In this document: positions 4,811-6,006 of the stretch, in pieces
How the letters are laid out: every line of letters begins with the position of its first letter
Numbering within the stretch: position 1 is the stretch's first letter
Assembly (NCBI GenBank): GCA_019242435.1
Contig: JAFAVN010000594.1
Coordinates: forward strand, 1 to 6,006
Source of the DNA: Verrucomicrobiota bacterium
Lineage (GTDB): Bacteria; Verrucomicrobiota; Verrucomicrobiia; Chthoniobacterales; JAFAMB01
DNA: 6,006 nt
Direction of reading: 5' to 3'
Program-made: the position numbers and the translations under genes
The notes under the pieces: generated by a model
The model's database searches: none
Seen by the model: only the letters and a program-made list of their open reading frames with translations
Told to the model about the DNA's origin: nothing

Positions 4811-5664
4811 GTTCAATACCAACGGATCCTACGATCATCCTTTCCGATCTGCACCTTGGGCATCGCGCCTCCAAAATTCATGATCCGGCTCAACTCTCAC
4901 CAATCCTGAAGGAGGCTGGCACGGTGATTTTCAACGGCGATACCGCCGAGATGAGGACATCGGCCGATCGCCCGATTGGGCGCCGGTTAGCCGCCGACCT
5001 TGCCCGAGTTTGTCATTCTATCGGCTGCCGAAGTATATTTATTAACGGGAACCACGACCCGGTTATCTCAAGGATCGATCACCTGGATTTGATGGGCGGT
5101 CGTGCGTTGGTTACTCACGGTGACATCTTATTCCTGGGGGTCGCTCCCTGGAGTAAGAAAGCGCTGGCCTACCGGAAGATCCATTTGCGAGCTCTGGCTC
5201 ACCTTGGGCCCGATGCGCTAATGAACTTTGAGAAACGGCTCCTGGCCACAAAGCGGACTTCAATTAAGTTACAGCTGCTGGAACATGTGGTTAGTCGCTC
5301 AGGAACGATCCCCCCAGGCATCCGCCTTTTACTGCACCAGCTTTGGCCGCCGCACCGGATTTTCATGATTCTCCAGGCTTGGCTGGAAACGCCGGCCCTG
5401 GCAGGGCAGTTAACGGAGTTATTTCGTCCAGCTGCCCGCTATGTCCTTATCGGCCACACTCACTATCCAGGTCACTGGCGACACCGTCAGGTGATTGTCA
5501 TTAACACCGGAAGCTTTGTTTTGCATTTCGGCGCTCTCGCCGCCGTCATCGACGGCGCCTCAATCAAAATCCGCAAGGTACAGGAACAAAAGGGTAGTTT
5601 TGTTCTTGGTAAAACGGTGGCTCAGTTTCGCGAACCGCAGACCGTCGCGCCAGAGCTCGCCTGA
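4807..5664 (+). CDS. Calcineurin-like metallophosphoesterase (LpxH/YkuE-type superfamily)
   Basis: All five metal-binding blocks of the calcineurin-like phosphoesterase fold are present, pointing to a two-metal hydrolase of phosphomono- or diesters. They are Asp14 and His16 in LSDLHLGH, Asp45 in NGDTAE, GNHD at 81-84, His104 in THGD, and GHTH at 216-219. Between the fourth and fifth blocks lies a long, mostly helical insert (about 112-205) rich in Leu, Arg and His. A similar cap occurs in LpxH-like enzymes of lipid A synthesis, but the overall sequence is not close enough to call LpxH, so the substrate is open. The protein has 285 residues, somewhat longer than E. coli LpxH at 240, with a C-terminal tail of about 30 residues that looks non-essential. 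There is no signal peptide. ATG 4807 sits in an ATGA overlap with the yjbQ stop. The gene ends convergent with the minus-strand gene at the right edge. Confidence 0.9.
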   Translation: MSSIPTDPTIILSDLHLGHRASKIHDPAQLSPILKEAGTVIFNGDTAEMRTSADRPIGRRLAADLARVCHSIGCRSIFINGNHDPVISRIDHLDLMGGRALVTHGDILFLGVAPWSKKALAYRKIHLRALAHLGPDALMNFEKRLLATKRTSIKLQLLEHVVSRSGTIPPGIRLLLHQLWPPHRIFMILQAWLETPALAGQLTELFRPAARYVLIGHTHYPGHWRHRQVIVINTGSFVLHFGALAAVIDGASIKIRKVQEQKGSFVLGKTVAQFREPQTVAPELA

Positions 5665-5672
5665 AGCCCGCC

Positions 5673-5839
5673 CGGAATAGCAAATAGCGGAAGCGGCGTG
5701 ACGTGACGCACCGCCTTTTGCTCGCCGATACCGCGGTGCTCAATTTGCGAGATCATATCGTCGCGTTCCAAAGCGGCTCCCCCTCCATGCGGTGGGTATA
5801 ATCTGGCTTCGCCTCTGCTATCTGCTATCTGCTATTCCG
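5673..5839. repeat. Intergenic element edged by inverted heptamer repeats
   Basis: The left arm CGGAATAGCAAATAGCGGA (5673-5691) matches the reverse complement of 5821-5839 at 17 of 19 positions. The right side is a direct array of three exact TCTGCTA heptamers at 5814-5834; the left arm carries two degenerate copies in the opposite sense. The 129-base interior is GC-rich, has a GTGAC doublet near 5698-5707, and shows no open frame I would support. The element starts 8 bases after the phosphoesterase stop and ends 6 bases before the stop of the convergent gene. A hairpin acting between convergent transcripts is conceivable, but no T-run is present. I see no target-site duplication. Confidence 0.65.
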
Positions 5840-5845
5840 TACGGC

Positions 5846-6006
5846 TCAGGCGACCTCCGACTCGCCAACTTCTGCCATCCTCTGCCGTGCTGATTCTATC
5901 AGCTGCGCGTAAGTCACAGATGGTATGTCACCAAAATAATCTTCAAGCATCCGATCACGTCCCTGCTCGTAATCGATCGAGTAAAGCCCGAAACGCGGGG
6001 TAAAAG
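5846..6006 (-). CDS. C-terminal end of a probable family-1 glycoside hydrolase (partial)
   Basis: Read on the minus strand from the right edge, an open frame runs 52 residues to a TGA at 5848-5846. Its first complete codon is at 6004-6002. The fragment begins FTPRFGLYSIDYEQGRDR. The RFGLYSIDY core resembles the stretch just after the active site in GH1 beta-glucosidases, where (K)RFGL-x-x-VDY is followed by a segment like TQ-R-x-x-K and then the C-terminus. The closeness of this motif to the end of the protein also fits GH1. The remainder (DYFGDIPSVTYAQLIESARQ and a short acidic tail) is not diagnostic. Most of the gene, including its catalytic glutamates, lies outside the window, so the family call is tentative. 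The reading frame itself looks real from its composition. It is convergent with the metallophosphoesterase gene. Confidence 0.55.
   Translation of the reverse strand, partial: FTPRFGLYSIDYEQGRDRMLEDYFGDIPSVTYAQLIESARQRMAEVGESEVA

Noticed and set aside
5692..5820. Small RNA or gene inside the second repeat element
   Set aside because: No open frame, promoter or known RNA motif could be supported by eye.
5673..5839. Classical insertion sequence or MITE
   Set aside because: No transposase fragment and no flanking target duplication are visible, and the ends are tandem heptamers rather than a single defined terminal repeat.

Overview
The window is a compact bacterial chromosome segment with moderately high GC. 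It carries seven complete or nearly complete protein genes on the + strand, a gene tail entering at the left edge, and the tail of a minus-strand gene at the right edge. I see no rRNA, tRNA, insertion sequence, phage gene or CRISPR. The genes resemble those of free-living soil bacteria. The lineage cannot be fixed from sequence alone. The mycobacterial-type RpiB active site, the Pro/Ser/Thr-rich protein tail and the short degenerate tandem repeats between genes remind me of soil Verrucomicrobiota or related PVC/Acidobacteria-like genomes; this is a low-confidence inference.

Layout: (1) 2-307, the C-terminal end of an unrecognised protein with a long Pro/Ser/Thr-rich tail. (2) 399-815, an Rrf2-family winged-helix regulator without the Fe-S cysteine triad. 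A short AT-rich gap with a perfect dyad follows, then 871-1899, an HtrA-like S1C serine protease with one PDZ domain and no clear signal peptide. (3) 1900-2165, a repeat-bearing intergenic stretch. (4) 2166-2615 rpiB (ribose-5-phosphate isomerase B), followed after 7 bp by a small TPR protein (2623-3090). (5) 3091-3261, an intergenic stretch almost filled by tandem 7-mers in inverted orientation around a 9-mer/18-mer tandem array. (6) 3262-5664, three overlapping genes: a beta-lactamase-fold serine hydrolase, a YjbQ/UPF0047 protein and a calcineurin-like metallophosphoesterase. (7) 5665-5845, a second intergenic element edged by inverted heptamers. (8) 5846-6006 minus, the last 52 codons of a probable family-1 glycoside hydrolase, convergent with the phosphoesterase.

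How the parts may work together: the regulator and the protease are separated by an AT-rich promoter-like segment whose dyad could be an Rrf2 operator, suggesting a small stress-response pair. The three overlapping genes are almost certainly co-transcribed and translationally coupled, but no pathway links their predicted activities in an obvious way. The most unusual signal is in the non-coding DNA. Two intergenic regions are nearly filled by elements with the same design (inverted 7-mer arrays at both ends, about 150-170 bp in all) but different unit sequences, and 9-mers with a related consensus occur in two separate gaps.
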